NCBI RefSeq assembly: GCF_905404315.1
Contig: NC_066309.1
Coordinates: forward strand, 5,766,001 to 5,830,000
Length of the DNA: 64,000 bases
Direction of reading: 5' to 3'
DNA from: Leptidea sinapis
Lineage: Eukaryota; Arthropoda; Insecta; Lepidoptera; Pieridae
This document shows, in pieces, positions 20,291-31,835 of the stretch (the first letter of the stretch is position 1; each line of letters starts with the position of its first letter). The notes under the pieces are model-generated. The model saw nothing but the letters and a program-made list of their open reading frames with translations. It made no database searches and was not told the origin of the DNA. The position numbers and the translations under genes are program-made.

Positions 20291-20656
20291 AAGCTGATCC
20301 GACAAACGTTGTTCTGTAAATAATAAAAATAATACTGTTTTATAGGAATTTGCCAATAATATTTCAAAATATCAAGAATTATTGTGTAAAAAATGCTCCC
20401 TTTTGTTATAATGAAATTGATTCACAGTGGAACTGTTAAACCGTGCGTCAATAAATTCTCTCATAGTAAATATGTCCATACAAAACAAATATTGGAAATA
20501 AATATAATTATGGGTCCCAAATCGAAATAAAAACTATCCTATCTCTCAAGTTGGACCAAACTGCACTCGATGAAGTAATCCCCATTAAAATCCGTTCATT
20601 AGTTTAGGAGTCCATCGCGGACAAACAACGTGACACGTAATTTATATATATTAAGA
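20291..20656 (-). mobile_element. Helitron-like element, reverse orientation
   Basis: It runs from GCTGATCCGACAAACGTTG (3' end) to TTTATATATATTAAGA (5' end) with the same body as the 9340 and 19463 copies. It retains CCCAAATCGAAATAAAAACT and the GGAGTCCATCGCGGAC block. Confidence 0.75.
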
Positions 20657-20839
20657 TTAATGCGTGAAGCTACGATCCTTGAAAATTAAGCGTTATAGCT
20701 AGCTAATTGCCATTGAAACTTTTTATGGTAAAAAAGCAGTACTTCAACCAATATTCTTATATATTTTTAAAAATTCTTTTACAAATATATCAAATTAAAC
20801 TATTGTTATTTACGATTTTGAAATTGTCGCCAATGTATT

Positions 20840-20990
20840 TTTTTTATGGAATAGGAGGACAAACGAGCGTACGGGTCATCTGGTGTTAAGTGATCACCGC
20901 TCTCTTGCAACACCAGAGGAATCACATGAGCGTTGCCGGCCTTTAAGGACGGTGTACGCGCTTTTTTTTGTAGGTACCCATGTCGTATCA
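20840..20990 (+). repeat. Common lepidopteran repeat, fragment
   Basis: It contains GGTGTTAAGTGATCACCGC, TTGCAACACCAGAGGAATCA, then GCGTTGCCGGCCTTTAAGGA and GGTACCCATGTCGTATC. The same order of blocks is seen at 57085-57340, and shorter pieces at 29200-29275 and 47780-47830. Class not assigned. Confidence 0.6.
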
Positions 20991-21366
20991 AGATGTAATG
21001 TAATTACAAGAAAAAGATTAAGCAGAGGAAATAATTCATTCAAAATAAGTTAGGTTATCAACCGAGTTAAAATATTGGTGGTGTAGAATCTCTAATCATT
21101 TCATTATTTGATAATACTTAATTACTTAACGTTTAACTTGTAACCAATTTACCTTATAATACGTTATTCATTGTGTTCAATTACAGAGAAGGTATTTAAA
21201 GACTGCGTTTATTTCCTGTTGTAAATTGTAATAATATGTTGCAATAGCTTGTTGTGCAAATTTAACTGTAGTTAGGTGGGTATTAAACGTTTTTTTTAAA
21301 CTTAATTATATTTATGAATTAAATTACTATTCAGTATGAACTAAAGTAAAGAATTATTATATTTAA

Positions 21367-21660
21367 CTAGCTGACCCAGCAAACGTTGTATTGCCGATAT
21401 TAAAATCGCGATACAAAAGTAACTGTTGATTGTAGATGGGTGAAAATTTGAAGTTGTATTTATATTTTAATGCTGACTCATAATCAAGGAAAATTTAAAA
21501 AAAATGTCAAAAAAATTAAAAAAAGTTTGGCGACCCCTAACATTTGGGGGGACGAAAAATAGATGTTGTCCGATTCTCAGACCTACCCAATATGAAGCCA
21601 AGATCAAGCCGTTTCGAGGGAGTTTAACTACAAACACCGCGACATGATAATTTTAGTAGA
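21367..21660 (-). mobile_element. Helitron-like element, second subfamily
   Basis: The 3' end is CTAGCTGACCCAGCAAACG in the plus reading. The body contains GATGTTGTCCGATTCTCAGACC and CAAGCCGTTTCG. It matches the 26229 copy, which keeps the full 5' end; here that end is decayed. Confidence 0.65.
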
Positions 21661-21954
21661 AGACCCAGAGAAAATTAAGCGGCATTGAGATAGCGCAGAT
21701 GGGGCGTGGGTAGATTAAAAAATATCATCTAAAAAGGCAAAAAAATACACGAAAATACTCTAGAAAAAAAAATATTCTCAAATTGGGCGGTGAGCAAAAT
21801 AAGGTTGAGAAACTATGGACTATAGCCTGTACCAGGCGGTAGGTAGATACCATGTTTCCATATCCAATGATCACAGTGCCATCTGCCGCACGTTCCTGCT
21901 TGCACCAAGAAAGGTCACTTTCATTACAATTCATTCATCACTTTATATATATTA
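21661..21954. other. No gene seen
   Basis: AT-rich stretch between two Helitron-like copies. A 69-codon minus frame at 21725-21934 shows no recognisable motif. Confidence 0.4.
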
Positions 21955-22190
21955 CTAGCTGACCCGAAAATATGTCCATACAAAACAACTAATATTGGAA
22001 ATAAAAGTAATTATGGGTCCCAAATCGAAATAAAAACTATCCTATCTCTGAAGTTGGACAAAACGAAACTTGCATTCCATGAAGTAATCACCAACAAAAT
22101 CCGTTCATTTGTTTAGGAACTCCTAAACTGAACTCCTAAGTGAACTCACTGGAAACAAACACCAGGACACTGAATTTATATATATTAAGA
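21955..22190 (-). mobile_element. Helitron-like element, internally deleted
   Basis: The terminus CTAGCTGACCCGA is followed directly by AAATATGTCCATACAAAAC, so about 140 bp present in the 20291 copy is missing. The 5' end TTTATATATATTAAGA is intact. Confidence 0.7.
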
Positions 22191-22210
22191 TTATTAGGTA
22201 CTACGTCTAA

Positions 22211-22649
22211 GGGACTACGCGCACTTATTCAGCTCTTTTCAGCTTTTGTCCATAGAAAACAACAATTTCGTATGGAGACGTGTACGCGTCGATTCAGCTT
22301 TCCGCGTCCATTCTGCTTTCGCGGCAAACCAGCATAAAATGAGGATAAATGTGTTTTTATTATGCGAATGCCATAGAGAGCGTTCGGCGCTGTTCAGCCG
22401 CGTACAGCGCTGTTCGCCGTCGAATGCGGCGGAACAGCTCTTTGCAGGGATGGTTCGCGACTCCTTGTCGACAAGTTGCAACCTTTATTGTTCATGCATT
22501 GATTTGACGAAATCATTATGCACGCAAAGATTAAAGAGTGCCGACGCGATTTAAAGTTCCGTACGCGGCTGATAGAAGCAGAGCTGTATAAGTGTGACCA
22601 AAATCGTTCAGCGAAACGCGAATGGAGCTGAATAAGTGCGCGTAGTCCC
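22211..22649. mobile_element. MITE of 439 bp with 24-bp terminal inverted repeats
   Basis: The ends GGGACTACGCGCACTTATTC and GAATAAGTGCGCGTAGTCCC are perfect inverted copies, extending inward to GAGCTGAATAAG. Flanks are TAA and TTA, compatible with a TWA target. The interior is GC-rich and has chance ORFs on both strands that are not genes. Confidence 0.75.
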
Positions 22650-22652
22650 TTA

Positions 22653-23748
22653 AAGAATTACTAAAGTACAGTTCAAAAGGAACACATGACCCGTCGCTGG
22701 AGCGGCAAGCGATCACATTCATGATTCAACCCTTCGCTTTGATCAACGGACGGAAGTAGTAAGCATGAGCTATTAAGTCATTACATGTTATTTTTAAATA
22801 TCGAGTACGCTGTCTTGCGTGAGTTATCGTCATTGATGTCCGTGCTGTGGTCACTCATCCTACAAATACTGAGCCGTTGACTGGTTCGGCTTTGAAAAAC
22901 TAATTTGTCAAAGTACCGTTGGTGGCTGGAATCACTGACCTGTTTAAATACCGCTGGTCAGGCTGTTCCATATGTTTGACGGCAATTTTTTTGTGCCTAT
23001 TTGAAGCGTCACTCGCGAGCGACACTGTTCTGTTCTCATAGAAAATTAGCACTCAGAAAGTACGTAAGTTACGTGACGTAAATTGTGTAATATAGTGTAA
23101 TATTATCTATTCAACGCAATGAAACTCCGACCTGCATGCAACATTCCGAAGAACTCAGGAATGCAAAAGTTTTGCAGCAATGTAAGTGTGAGATGAATGC
23201 ACGATGGCACAAAAAAAGTCTTTGGAGACATTAGACAAAACTACGAAAGATCTGCGAAAGAATCAAACCGATTTGGTGGAGCGATGATTTTATTAGCCTG
23301 AGATTTCCGTCAAACATTACCAGGCATTCCTCGGTTACCGCCATTTGAACTCAGTACATGTTTAGAGTCGTCTAATATTGTGGAAATACGTCAAGATACT
23401 AAATTTATGTAAGAATATGCATGTCCAATTGCAACTTGATCGATCTGGAGATTTTTTTTTCTAAACAACTCATCGACCTTAATTGACGGTCTTGGCAAAA
23501 TCCCTGTTGATAATTCGACTGCAGGCTGCTGGCTGCATTATTCCTGTCAGTTTACTGAAAAAACAACCGAGCTCGTTGAAGAAGTTTTCCCATACGTCGC
23601 TTAAAATGACAAAGATTATTGAATTATTATCATACGAATCAGTTGATTACGTCAACTATCCAACTGAATTTTTAAACTCATTGGATTTGCTAGGATCCCT
23701 TAATCTTCAATTAAAAGTAAGATCGATAGTCAATAATGTTACGAAATA
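22653..23748. other. No gene supported
   Basis: Mixed sequence. A + strand run near 23200-23290 (AAAAAAGTCTTTGGAGACATTAG onward) and the 89-codon frame at 23483-23752 have no recognisable family. Possible decayed transposon. Confidence 0.4.
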
Positions 23749-23751
23749 TTA

Positions 23752-24822
23752 AGGCGACACTAAATGCCCGCGACCTTGAGCGATATGAGTTCACGGCTCC
23801 TATGTAACAAAGCCAATATTTTCAAAATTCTTGGGTCGAAAATGTAAAATTTTAACAGGCGCAAACTGCTTTATTGCTTACAATCCTCATTATTGATTAC
23901 TAATCTGAACTACATAAAAAAGTAAAATCTATAAGAACAACTTTTATGATAGTAGTATACTAAACAAATGCATGATGCCGAGAAAAAACTTGTTTAACTG
24001 CAAAGAAAACTGGTAGTTCATAATAGCTCTGGAGTGCTAACTTTAACCAACAATAAGCATTAGCAACCTACAAGTAAGACTTAAGAGTATGTGTAACAGG
24101 ATAAAGTAGTGTTCATAGCTCCAAATCCTATATTTTCACCACAAAACTTGTTTAAAAACACCTTGTTTGCATGTTTTCTGCTTACCCTTCGCCTTAACCC
24201 ACCGCGTCATTGTGACGGCACACGGCTATTAGTGAAACAACAACGTAATCGAAGCAATAATTATAAAATGAAAATATAAGGGCGAAGAAGTGATACCCCG
24301 CATCCCAATGATTAAAGATTTGTGCAAAAAGTAGAGTATGTTCCTCGGAGATGAAGCAGTCTTAATCTTAATTTGAGCTTAAGGCGAAGAGTAAGCAGAA
24401 AACACGCAAACATGCTGTTTTTAGACAAGTTTTGTGGTGAAAGTATAGCATTTCGAGCTATGAACACTACTTAATCCTGTTACACATAACCTTTAGTCTT
24501 ATTTGTAGGTTGCTAATGCTTGCTGTTTGTTATAGTTAACACTGCCGAGCCTTTTTGAACTATCACTTTTCTTTGAAGTTAAACAAGTTTTTTGGCATGG
24601 CGTGACGCATTTTTTTGATACTTCTCTCAGAACAGTTATTCTTATAGCTTGTACTTTTTTGTGTAGGTTCATTTATTCAGATTAGTAGTAAATAACTAGG
24701 ATTGTAAGCATATAAACTGTTTTCCACCCAAGAATTTTGAAAATATTGGCTTTGTTACATAGATGGCGGGCCGGCAGCCGTGAACTCGTATCGCTCAAGG
24801 TCGCTGGCATTTAGTGTCGCCT
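23752..24822. mobile_element. Foldback element, 1,071 bp, with arms of about 450-500 bp
   Basis: The left end AGGCGACACTAAATGCC and the right end GGCATTTAGTGTCGCCT are inverted copies. The match continues through most of the element: GACCTTGAGCGATA, CCAATATTTTCAAAATTCTTGG, AAACAAGTTTT, GTAGGTTGCTAATGC and CACAAAACTTGT all have inverted partners. TTA flanks both ends (23749-23751 and 24823-24825). It has no ORF of note, so it is a non-autonomous foldback or long-TIR MITE. Confidence 0.85.
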
Positions 24823-24825
24823 TTA

Positions 24826-26228
24826 CTTGAGCTTAAATCCTTCGCTACGCTTGGGATTTAACCATAGAGTCGTTGGTTACGCTCACAATTCACCCTGCAC
24901 CTGTGAAGACTCTGCTTTATCCTCTTGTTACATTATCTACTATTAATATACTACCCAAGTTAACAGCGAGAGGCAACATAACTCTCATCGGACTTACGTC
25001 TATGCTCATTGCTTTTTTAATATTATGTACCGTGTCATATTTTCAGCTTCGTTGTCGACAATCTTTGGTCTGTGTCCTCTAGTTTGACTTTCAATAAGGA
25101 TGTTAACAATGATTAAAGAATTATTATTTGATTACAATTTTTTCGGAGTTTTCGGTACACATGTTGAAATCAAATAAAAATGAAAACTACATTTGTTTCA
25201 GGCGCAATCACGCAAAACTGCTGATCGCATCGGAATTGGACTGTGACCATTTGATGTTGAATTTATAATAATGACGTGTGTTATGGTGCGATTTACCTTT
25301 GTATATAATTTTCCTTAGAGAGTAAACAGCACCGGTTGCCGGGGTTTACCTAGTCGTAAACGTGTGTACATATTATTATTATTATATTCTATGAATACGT
25401 ACCCATATATAATTTAGTTTTCCTCGTTAAGTTATGTAAAGTGATACCTTATATTGTAATTCTAATGAATTTACTCTCAAATGTATATGTTCAGTTAATC
25501 GACAGTTAAATTTTCTAATTAAGTTTATTTTAAATGGATTTAGTACTGACTTCTAGAAATTGAAAACAATGCTATCCGGCGCATCACGCAATCGTCCTTC
25601 ACCCGTACGCAGTTCACAGTACACCAACTACAACGTCAGCATTTAATTTAAATATTTCCCAATAGGTACCTTGTACCTGTATAATTCAGTACTTAATTAC
25701 AAGAAGTACCAGCGATGCTCATCTGTCATCACTTGGTCAGCGCCCAAGGGTCAGTCATCTGGACTCGTTAAGAACACATGCTGGGTTAGGGTTTTGTCGT
25801 ATAATTTCTTGAATAGGGGATGGATGAGAGAAAATTGGCTGCACAGAAGTAAGGTCTATGCTCTACCTAGGGTTGCCAACTCTTTGGCGGTCAAAAATAC
25901 CATCCCATAAAAATGTTACCCACAAAAAAATAGTAGATAACGAAAAAATTTAAAAACATATAGTAGGTTCCAAAGTAGGTACCTACTTCATTTAAAGAAA
26001 TGAGAATGAATTGAGAGAAGAAATGATATTATTTTAAAAATATTTATCAATTGCATCATTGAATTTGTTGCCATTCCCAACTGTAGTAGTTTCAAGTGTA
26101 CTTAGGTACCACTATTATTATTACCACTGTTATTCATTTAAGAAATATACAATATATTCAACTTCAACACTTCAATAATGGCTTTTGTGGAAGAGATAGA
26201 AATATAGCACACCTGCACCTGCTAAATA
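24826..26228. other. No gene supported; left end of a possible larger transposon
   Basis: Frames at 24873-25082 and 25671-25910 have no known motif. CCTAGGGTTGCCAACTCT at about 25867 is matched by AGGGTTGGCAACTCTAGG at 26580-26597, which could be the two ends of a ~730-bp element into which the 26229 Helitron-like copy landed. Confidence 0.4.
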
Positions 26229-26534
26229 CTAGCTGAACCAGCAAACGTTGTATTGCCGATATTAAAATCGCGATACAAAAATAACTGTTGATCGTAGATG
26301 GGTGAAAATTTGAAGTTGTATGTATTTTATAATGCTGACTATAATCAAACAGATTTTAAAAAAATGTCAAAAAAATTAAAAAAAAAATCGTGTGGACCAC
26401 CCTTAACATTAGGGGGATGAAAAATAGATGTTGTCCGATTCTCAGACCTGCCCAAAAATTTCATGAGAATCGGTCAAGCCGTTTCGGAGGAGTTCATAGT
26501 TTAACACCATGACACGAGAATTTTATATATTAGA
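26229..26534 (-). mobile_element. Helitron-like element, second subfamily, complete ends
   Basis: In the plus reading it starts CTAGCTGAACCAGCAAACG and ends CACGAGAATTTTATATATTAGA, lying between A and T. It matches the 21367 copy and keeps the typical GAATCGGTCAAGCCGTTTCG block. Confidence 0.75.
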
Positions 26535-26599
26535 TAGTAGTCGGGCCTCTAATACAATAAGATACTATATTATATAGTAGGGTTGGCAACTCTAGGCCT

Positions 26600-27090
26600 C
26601 AAACTGTGCTTATAGAAAACAATTCAATATCAATCGGACGCAAATGAATAGAAAAGTTTCTACTACCGCCAATAGAGCCTTAGCTCTATTTCTAGTAAGA
26701 ATAAAAAAAAATGCTTGTAAAAACTCCGCGTTATACTTATCGAACCCCGCGTGCAGCGTAGCTTACCGGAAATGAAATATCGAACCAGACTACGTGTCTA
26801 CACTCTTACGGCCCGCCGCAAGTCGCAACCGGCACCTCGAACTAGCGGAATAGGTAACTATGTTGATTAGCTGAGCCTTCACGTCCTCATGTCCGGTGCA
26901 TTAATTATTCATGCATTCATTTTTGTAGCGATATTATTTGCCGTAGAGAACAGAATTTCTCGAATTTAAATCAGATTTAGCTAAGACTAAGATTGTTATA
27001 TGTCAATCCAGATCTTTAGCTGCTCCAATTATATAGCTTTAGCTAGTTTAATTATACAATGTTTAAAAATAATTTCAACATATTGCGGGC
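26600..27090. other. No gene seen
   Basis: AT-rich to mixed sequence ahead of the GC-rich segment. No repeat or ORF that I can support. Confidence 0.4.
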
Positions 27091-27109
27091 GCTGTTTTGT
27101 AATCTTTAC

Positions 27110-27420
27110 CTCTTCGAATGCACGTTCGTGATTGGCTGTTGCGAATGGCGTGATGTAGTACGTTGGCCGCGGCCCGTGAGCGCGCGCAATGACTGCTCGA
27201 CGCGGCAGTGGCGCCGCCGCCCGACACGCTGCGGCGGTTTAAGGAACTATCAACAAATTAAGTGTTTCGACTTCCATGACGTAAGCAAACGCGTAGGACG
27301 ACCACGTCTCACGCCACGCGACCTGACGTCAGACAGTGACAATTAGAATTGAAGGTCAACCGTCGATCGACTGCTGACTTGCTGAGTCGTGTCATCAGAA
27401 TACACTCGCCAAGTATGTAG
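27110..27420. promoter_or_regulatory. GC/CpG-rich segment, possible promoter or 5' UTR
   Basis: Within very AT-rich DNA, 27160-27240 is dense in CG dinucleotides (GGCCGCGGCCCGTGAGCGCG, GCCGCCGCCCGACACG). Further CRE-like TGACGT/ACGTCA words lie at 27278 and 27323. It is upstream of the spinster exons and on no recognised repeat, so it could be that gene's promoter or first non-coding exon. This is position-based inference. Confidence 0.25.
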
Positions 27421-28039
27421 TGCAAACTTGTAGTGATTTCTGACCTATCCAATCAAGTTACTTTTGTTGAGCGTCGCAAAGTAGATTTTACCGCCGTGGA
27501 ATATTTTATTATAACTCGTATGATCGCTGACGTAATGCTTTCGATAGTTAGTTACTTGGCTCGACTCCGAATATAAAAAACAGCCTTTACCTACCTACTA
27601 CATTATACAATTCAATTCGTTACACAACACTTGAAAGCATTCAGTGTCATATTTCAAAGGCACCGGTACGGAACGTGCAGCGCTCAAGAAGCCGCTCGTT
27701 CGTGGTAATTGAGTTTCTTCTGTTAGTGTGGGGCGACTTGTGCTCTTCACTAACAACATTTGGGCTGTCATCAGCAAATACACAATCTCGCTTTCTATCG
27801 GGGGCCCGTTATGAAAGTAATAATTGCGTTGGGCGGTGATTGGTGCCCTGTGCGTTTAAAACTTTTTTGCTTTCACGATAAACGAAATTTGGGTTGAAGA
27901 TTCTTTTGACGCGACTTAATTAAAATTGCACGGAATTACGACAAAGCATAAGATTGGTCAATTAATGTGAGGTGAATTGATGTTCGGTGCATTTCATAGT
28001 ACGTGTTAATAATTATAAATTGTAAACAATTTGTTATGT

Positions 28040-28300
28040 TTTTTAAAGTGATAACCCTCACTTCTGGGATTAATAACACACTTGATATTTTACTTGATAT
28101 TTAAAAAATAACAAATTGCTTAGATTTGAAAGAGCGACGTCTAAAGTCAATTTCCTAATATGCAAATATTGGGGTTGAGCAGGTTATCAACTGTAAAGTA
28201 GATCCTGTAGGTGAAGCACCACCTGAGAGTTGAACAAGACACACAAGATTTATCTACGATACGTAAAGATAAATTTTGTTGTCAAATTTTATATGACGTG
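28040..28300 (+). repeat. Copy of the 12.4-kb SINE-like unit
   Basis: The blocks AAGTCAATTTCCTAATATGC, ATATTGGGGTTGAGCAG and ACCTGAGAGTTGAACAA recur in the same order as at 12455-12540, and CACTTCTGGGATTAAT is the inverted form of ATTAATCCCAGAAGTG at 12645. Confidence 0.6.
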
Positions 28301-28679
28301 TAATAGTAAATTGATTATATGTCGGAACGTATGTCACAAAGTCGACCGACAGACCGTTAATGACGATGTGTTGACAGCTGTCAGAATCTGATCCAAGTGC
28401 GTGTGAGTGAAATTTGGTTCGCGGTATTATGCACCTTGTAGCTAACTGCACCTTGCTGTGACCTTATTAACAGTCGGACGACAAAGTTGTTATCTTATCA
28501 GCTTATCAACAATTCAATGTTTTTGTTATCAATGACTTACAACGTCTTTTACTTCGAGCCCTTTTAAAACAACTCGTGCACTCCTTGCCAAACTGTAATT
28601 TATTTATTCAGCCACTATTATAAACAGCTCAAATGCGACAGCCTTCAGTCACCGCGGATACTATATCGAATATATTAAA

Positions 28680-28858
28680 CTAGCTGACCCGACAGACGTT
28701 GTACTGTTCATAATTAAAAAAAAATCCGTTTTTAGTGGATCTGTACTCGGCGAAAGGAATATTCCTACCAAATTTCAAGTCCCGACGGCCTACGCCTTAT
28801 AGTTTCAGAGATATCGTAATGAGTAAATATATAGGTGGAAATCTCTTATATATGATAT
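28680..28858 (-). mobile_element. Helitron-like element, third subfamily
   Basis: It starts (plus reading) CTAGCTGACCCGACAGACG and contains GGAATATTCCTACCAAATTTC and CGTAATGAGTAAATATATAG. The far end is approximate. Confidence 0.6.
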
Positions 28859-29580
28859 AGATTGTAATATATTAAATCTATTTTTAACCGACTTTAAAAA
28901 GAAGGAGGTCCTCAATTCGATTGGTATTTTTTTTAATTATGAACCGATTTACGTGATTCCTTAGTTTTTATATTGTTGTATAATGTTGAAGAGTTTCAAA
29001 TCAAATCAATCAAATAGTGCGAATAGCTGGAGTATCTAGTAAGATTAGTTTTTTTTTTAATTTTTGTAATCTAACAAAAGGTATGGTTAATTGTACCGTG
29101 TAGTATGTTTTGTTATATTTTGATAATTGTAACGAAATAGGAAAAGTATAATAAACATAGGGACACCGCGAGTTTTTTATGTTATTTTTTTTATATAATA
29201 ATAAATATACGGGCTAACGAGCGGACGGGTTCTCTGATGGTAAGAGATCATTGTCGCCCGCGCAACACCAGCGCGTTAATATTTAAGTATTTTAAGTAAG
29301 ATCCAATTAATAAAATAATTCATTTAATGTAGTGAAAGTACCTCCATATCTCGTATTTATAACACATGTAAATTTCAGTCATGTCACCAAGGAACACTGA
29401 TGAAATAAACTATTAGGTACATTACATATATCTACTTAATAATATTCTTTATGAAGATGGTAGATGCACTGTCAGCACAATTCGCTAATAAATCGACATA
29501 CAAATATTTGATTGTCAATATTGGATTTATTATATTTATAATACGGCATTAATACACATTACATAGCTATAATTCAATAA
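28859..29580. other. Repeat debris, no gene
   Basis: It contains TTTAACCGACTTTAAAAAGAAGGAGG, which resembles the start of a widespread insect repeat, and a fragment at 29200-29275 of the repeat seen at 20840. No ORF is supported. Confidence 0.4.
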
Positions 29581-29917
29581 TCTATCTTTATATATATATA
29601 TTTCTTGTGTGCGTGTGTATGTCACTGAACTCCGCCTAGATGATTGGACCGATTTTGATGAAATTTTTTGTGTGAGTTCAAGGGGATTCGAGGATGGTTT
29701 AGATTCACAATTTAACTACCTCCTAAACGGCTGGACCGATTTTGATGATTTTTTTGTGTGTTTCAGTGAATTTGAGATTGGTGTAGATTCTCAATTTCGT
29801 CCATATCATAATATAATTCTCCTGCTCATGTGTATGTTAGTGAACTCCTCTTAACGGCTCGACCGATTTTTCAAATTTAAGACGTGTGTACAGGACAACG
29901 TCTGTCGGTTCCACTAG
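29581..29917 (+). mobile_element. Helitron-like element, fourth subfamily, first of a tandem
   Basis: It starts TCTATCTTTATATATATAT and ends CGTCTGTCGGTTCCACTAG. The body holds repeated GGMCCGATTTTGATGA-type blocks. The next copy begins immediately after. Confidence 0.65.
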
Positions 29918-30384
29918 TATATATATATAAATGAATTGCTGTTCGTTAGTCTCGCTAACACTCGTGAACGGCTGGACCGATTTGGCAAATTTTGGTCTTC
30001 AATTATTTGTGGAGGTCCTGAGGTGAATAAATATGAAATTGCTCGGAATGAAATAAAAACAACAATTTTGTTTTTCCCCCGTAAACGTACACAAAATATA
30101 TAGTTTATCAGAAATCTTTTAATTGAGTAACAGACTGTATCATAACTGTGTGTGTCTGTCAATATCAAATTGAAACCTTATAAATAACCTTTATTTTAGG
30201 AAATAGCCGGTAGTTTTGTAAGTAAGTGACATTCATGTGTAATTAATTGAAAATAATAATAAAGTTTCATTCATACCGAGCATTTTTTTTATTTGTTTTA
30301 GTAAAACTTTAACTTTATTTTATACAAAAGTTTAGGTCTTTTATTTATCCATGAAGGCATTACGAAGTCTGCCGGGTCAGCTAG
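29918..30384 (+). mobile_element. Helitron-like element, fourth subfamily, second of a tandem
   Basis: It starts in TATATATATAAATGAATTGC and ends GAAGTCTGCCGGGTCAGCTAG. It contains GAACGGCTGGACCGATTTGG and GTGGAGGTCCTGAGGTGAA. Confidence 0.7.
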
Positions 30385-30526
30385 TACTATATAAATTAAA
30401 CATTAGTTTGTAGGTACAACTCTCAAATAATAACTTTTAAATACCATTATTTTAGGCTAAATAATTCTTTTAAACTATAGAAGCATTTATCTATTGGCCA
30501 TAACTTAATTTTTTTATGAAAATACC

Positions 30527-30822
30527 GGACGAGACGAGCAGGACGTTCAGCTGATGGTAATTGATACGCCCTGCCCATTAAATGCAGTGCCGCTCAGAAT
30601 TCTTGAAAAGACCAAAAATTCTGAGCGGCACTACAATTGTGCTCGTCACCTTGAGACATAAGATGTTAAGTCTCATTTGCCCAGTAATTTCACTAGCTAA
30701 GGCGCCCTTCACACCGAAACACAGTAAAGCTTACACATTACTGCTTCACGGTAGAAATAGGCGCCGTTGTGGTACCTACCCATAATCTAGCCGGCATCCT
30801 GTACAAAGGAGCCTCCCACTGG
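30527..30822 (+). repeat. Interspersed ~300-bp hairpin repeat, full length
   Basis: It runs from GGACGAGACGAGCAGGACG to GGAGCCTCCCACTGG with the GTGCCGCTCAG / CTGAGCGGCAC hairpin near its left end. Confidence 0.85.
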
Positions 30823-31542
30823 TAAAATTGTCTTAGGCATCTCTTTAATATTTTTTGGAAGGTGCTTAAAGACACTAATGCACATGCTAATATTTACGTT
30901 ATTTTGATGAAGCGCTGTTCTACAGTATGGCATCAAAAGGCGAGTTGGATCTCTTAATCCTAATATGGAATAGTCCTTTGCTAGTTTAAAAAGTTCACCA
31001 TGTTTTTTAATGAACACACTTACTATATTATTTTTTTATTAAATTAAATCGAAATGATATTATTTGCAAGACATTTTTATCAATATTCAAACTTTTTAAA
31101 TATAACACGGAAAATTTAGCTGGTTAATGTTGAAGAATGTTTAATAGAAGTTACAATTGTATTGTTCGGATTGTGACCACTTATCGTCCCAGCGTACGAT
31201 TGATCACGTTTTATAAATTATAATGCGAGCTTTTGTTGATTCGAAGAGCTTTGAATTTGTACAAGTGTGCCTCGATGTGAAGGTTCGGGGCTTTAACAAT
31301 AATAATGGTGCTAACAGAGGGGGCCCATAATAAAGGAATGATTTATGTAGGTGTCGCGGCCGCTACGACAGCCATGTTTATTTTGTATTTTTATACAATT
31401 AATATACAGATTGTATATAAAGAAACATATTATGGACTGATATATTATGACGTCGTTGTTCGTAATTGTCTCCGTCACGAGTTTGTCGTAGCTTGCCACC
31501 CGCGCACGTCACTTAAATTGAATTTGTTTTTTATGAAAAAAA

Positions 31543-31835
31543 GGGACGAGATGAACAGGACGTTCAGCTGATGGTTATTGATACGCCCCGTCCATTACAA
31601 TGCAGTCTCGCTCAGGAATATTGAAGAACCGAAAAATTCCGAGTGGCGCTACAACTGCGCTCGTCACCTTGAGACATAAGATGTCAAGTCTCATTTGACC
31701 AGTAATTTCAGCGGCGCCCTTCAGACCGAAACACAATAATGCTTACACATTACTGCTTCACGGCAGAATTAGGCGCCGTTGCCACAGGGTGCCGTACCCA
31801 TAACTTAGTCGGCATCCTGTGTAAAGGACCCACTG
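31543..31835 (+). repeat. Interspersed ~300-bp hairpin repeat, full length
   Basis: It runs from GGGACGAGATGAACAGGACG to GGACCCACTGG with small internal deletions. Confidence 0.8.

Noticed and set aside
22239..22554. ORFs on both strands at 22.2-22.55 kb
   Set aside because: They lie inside a MITE with terminal inverted repeats and result from its GC-rich interior.
27059..27346. 95-codon + ORF in the GC-rich segment
   Set aside because: Low-complexity CpG-rich sequence; more likely promoter or untranslated.
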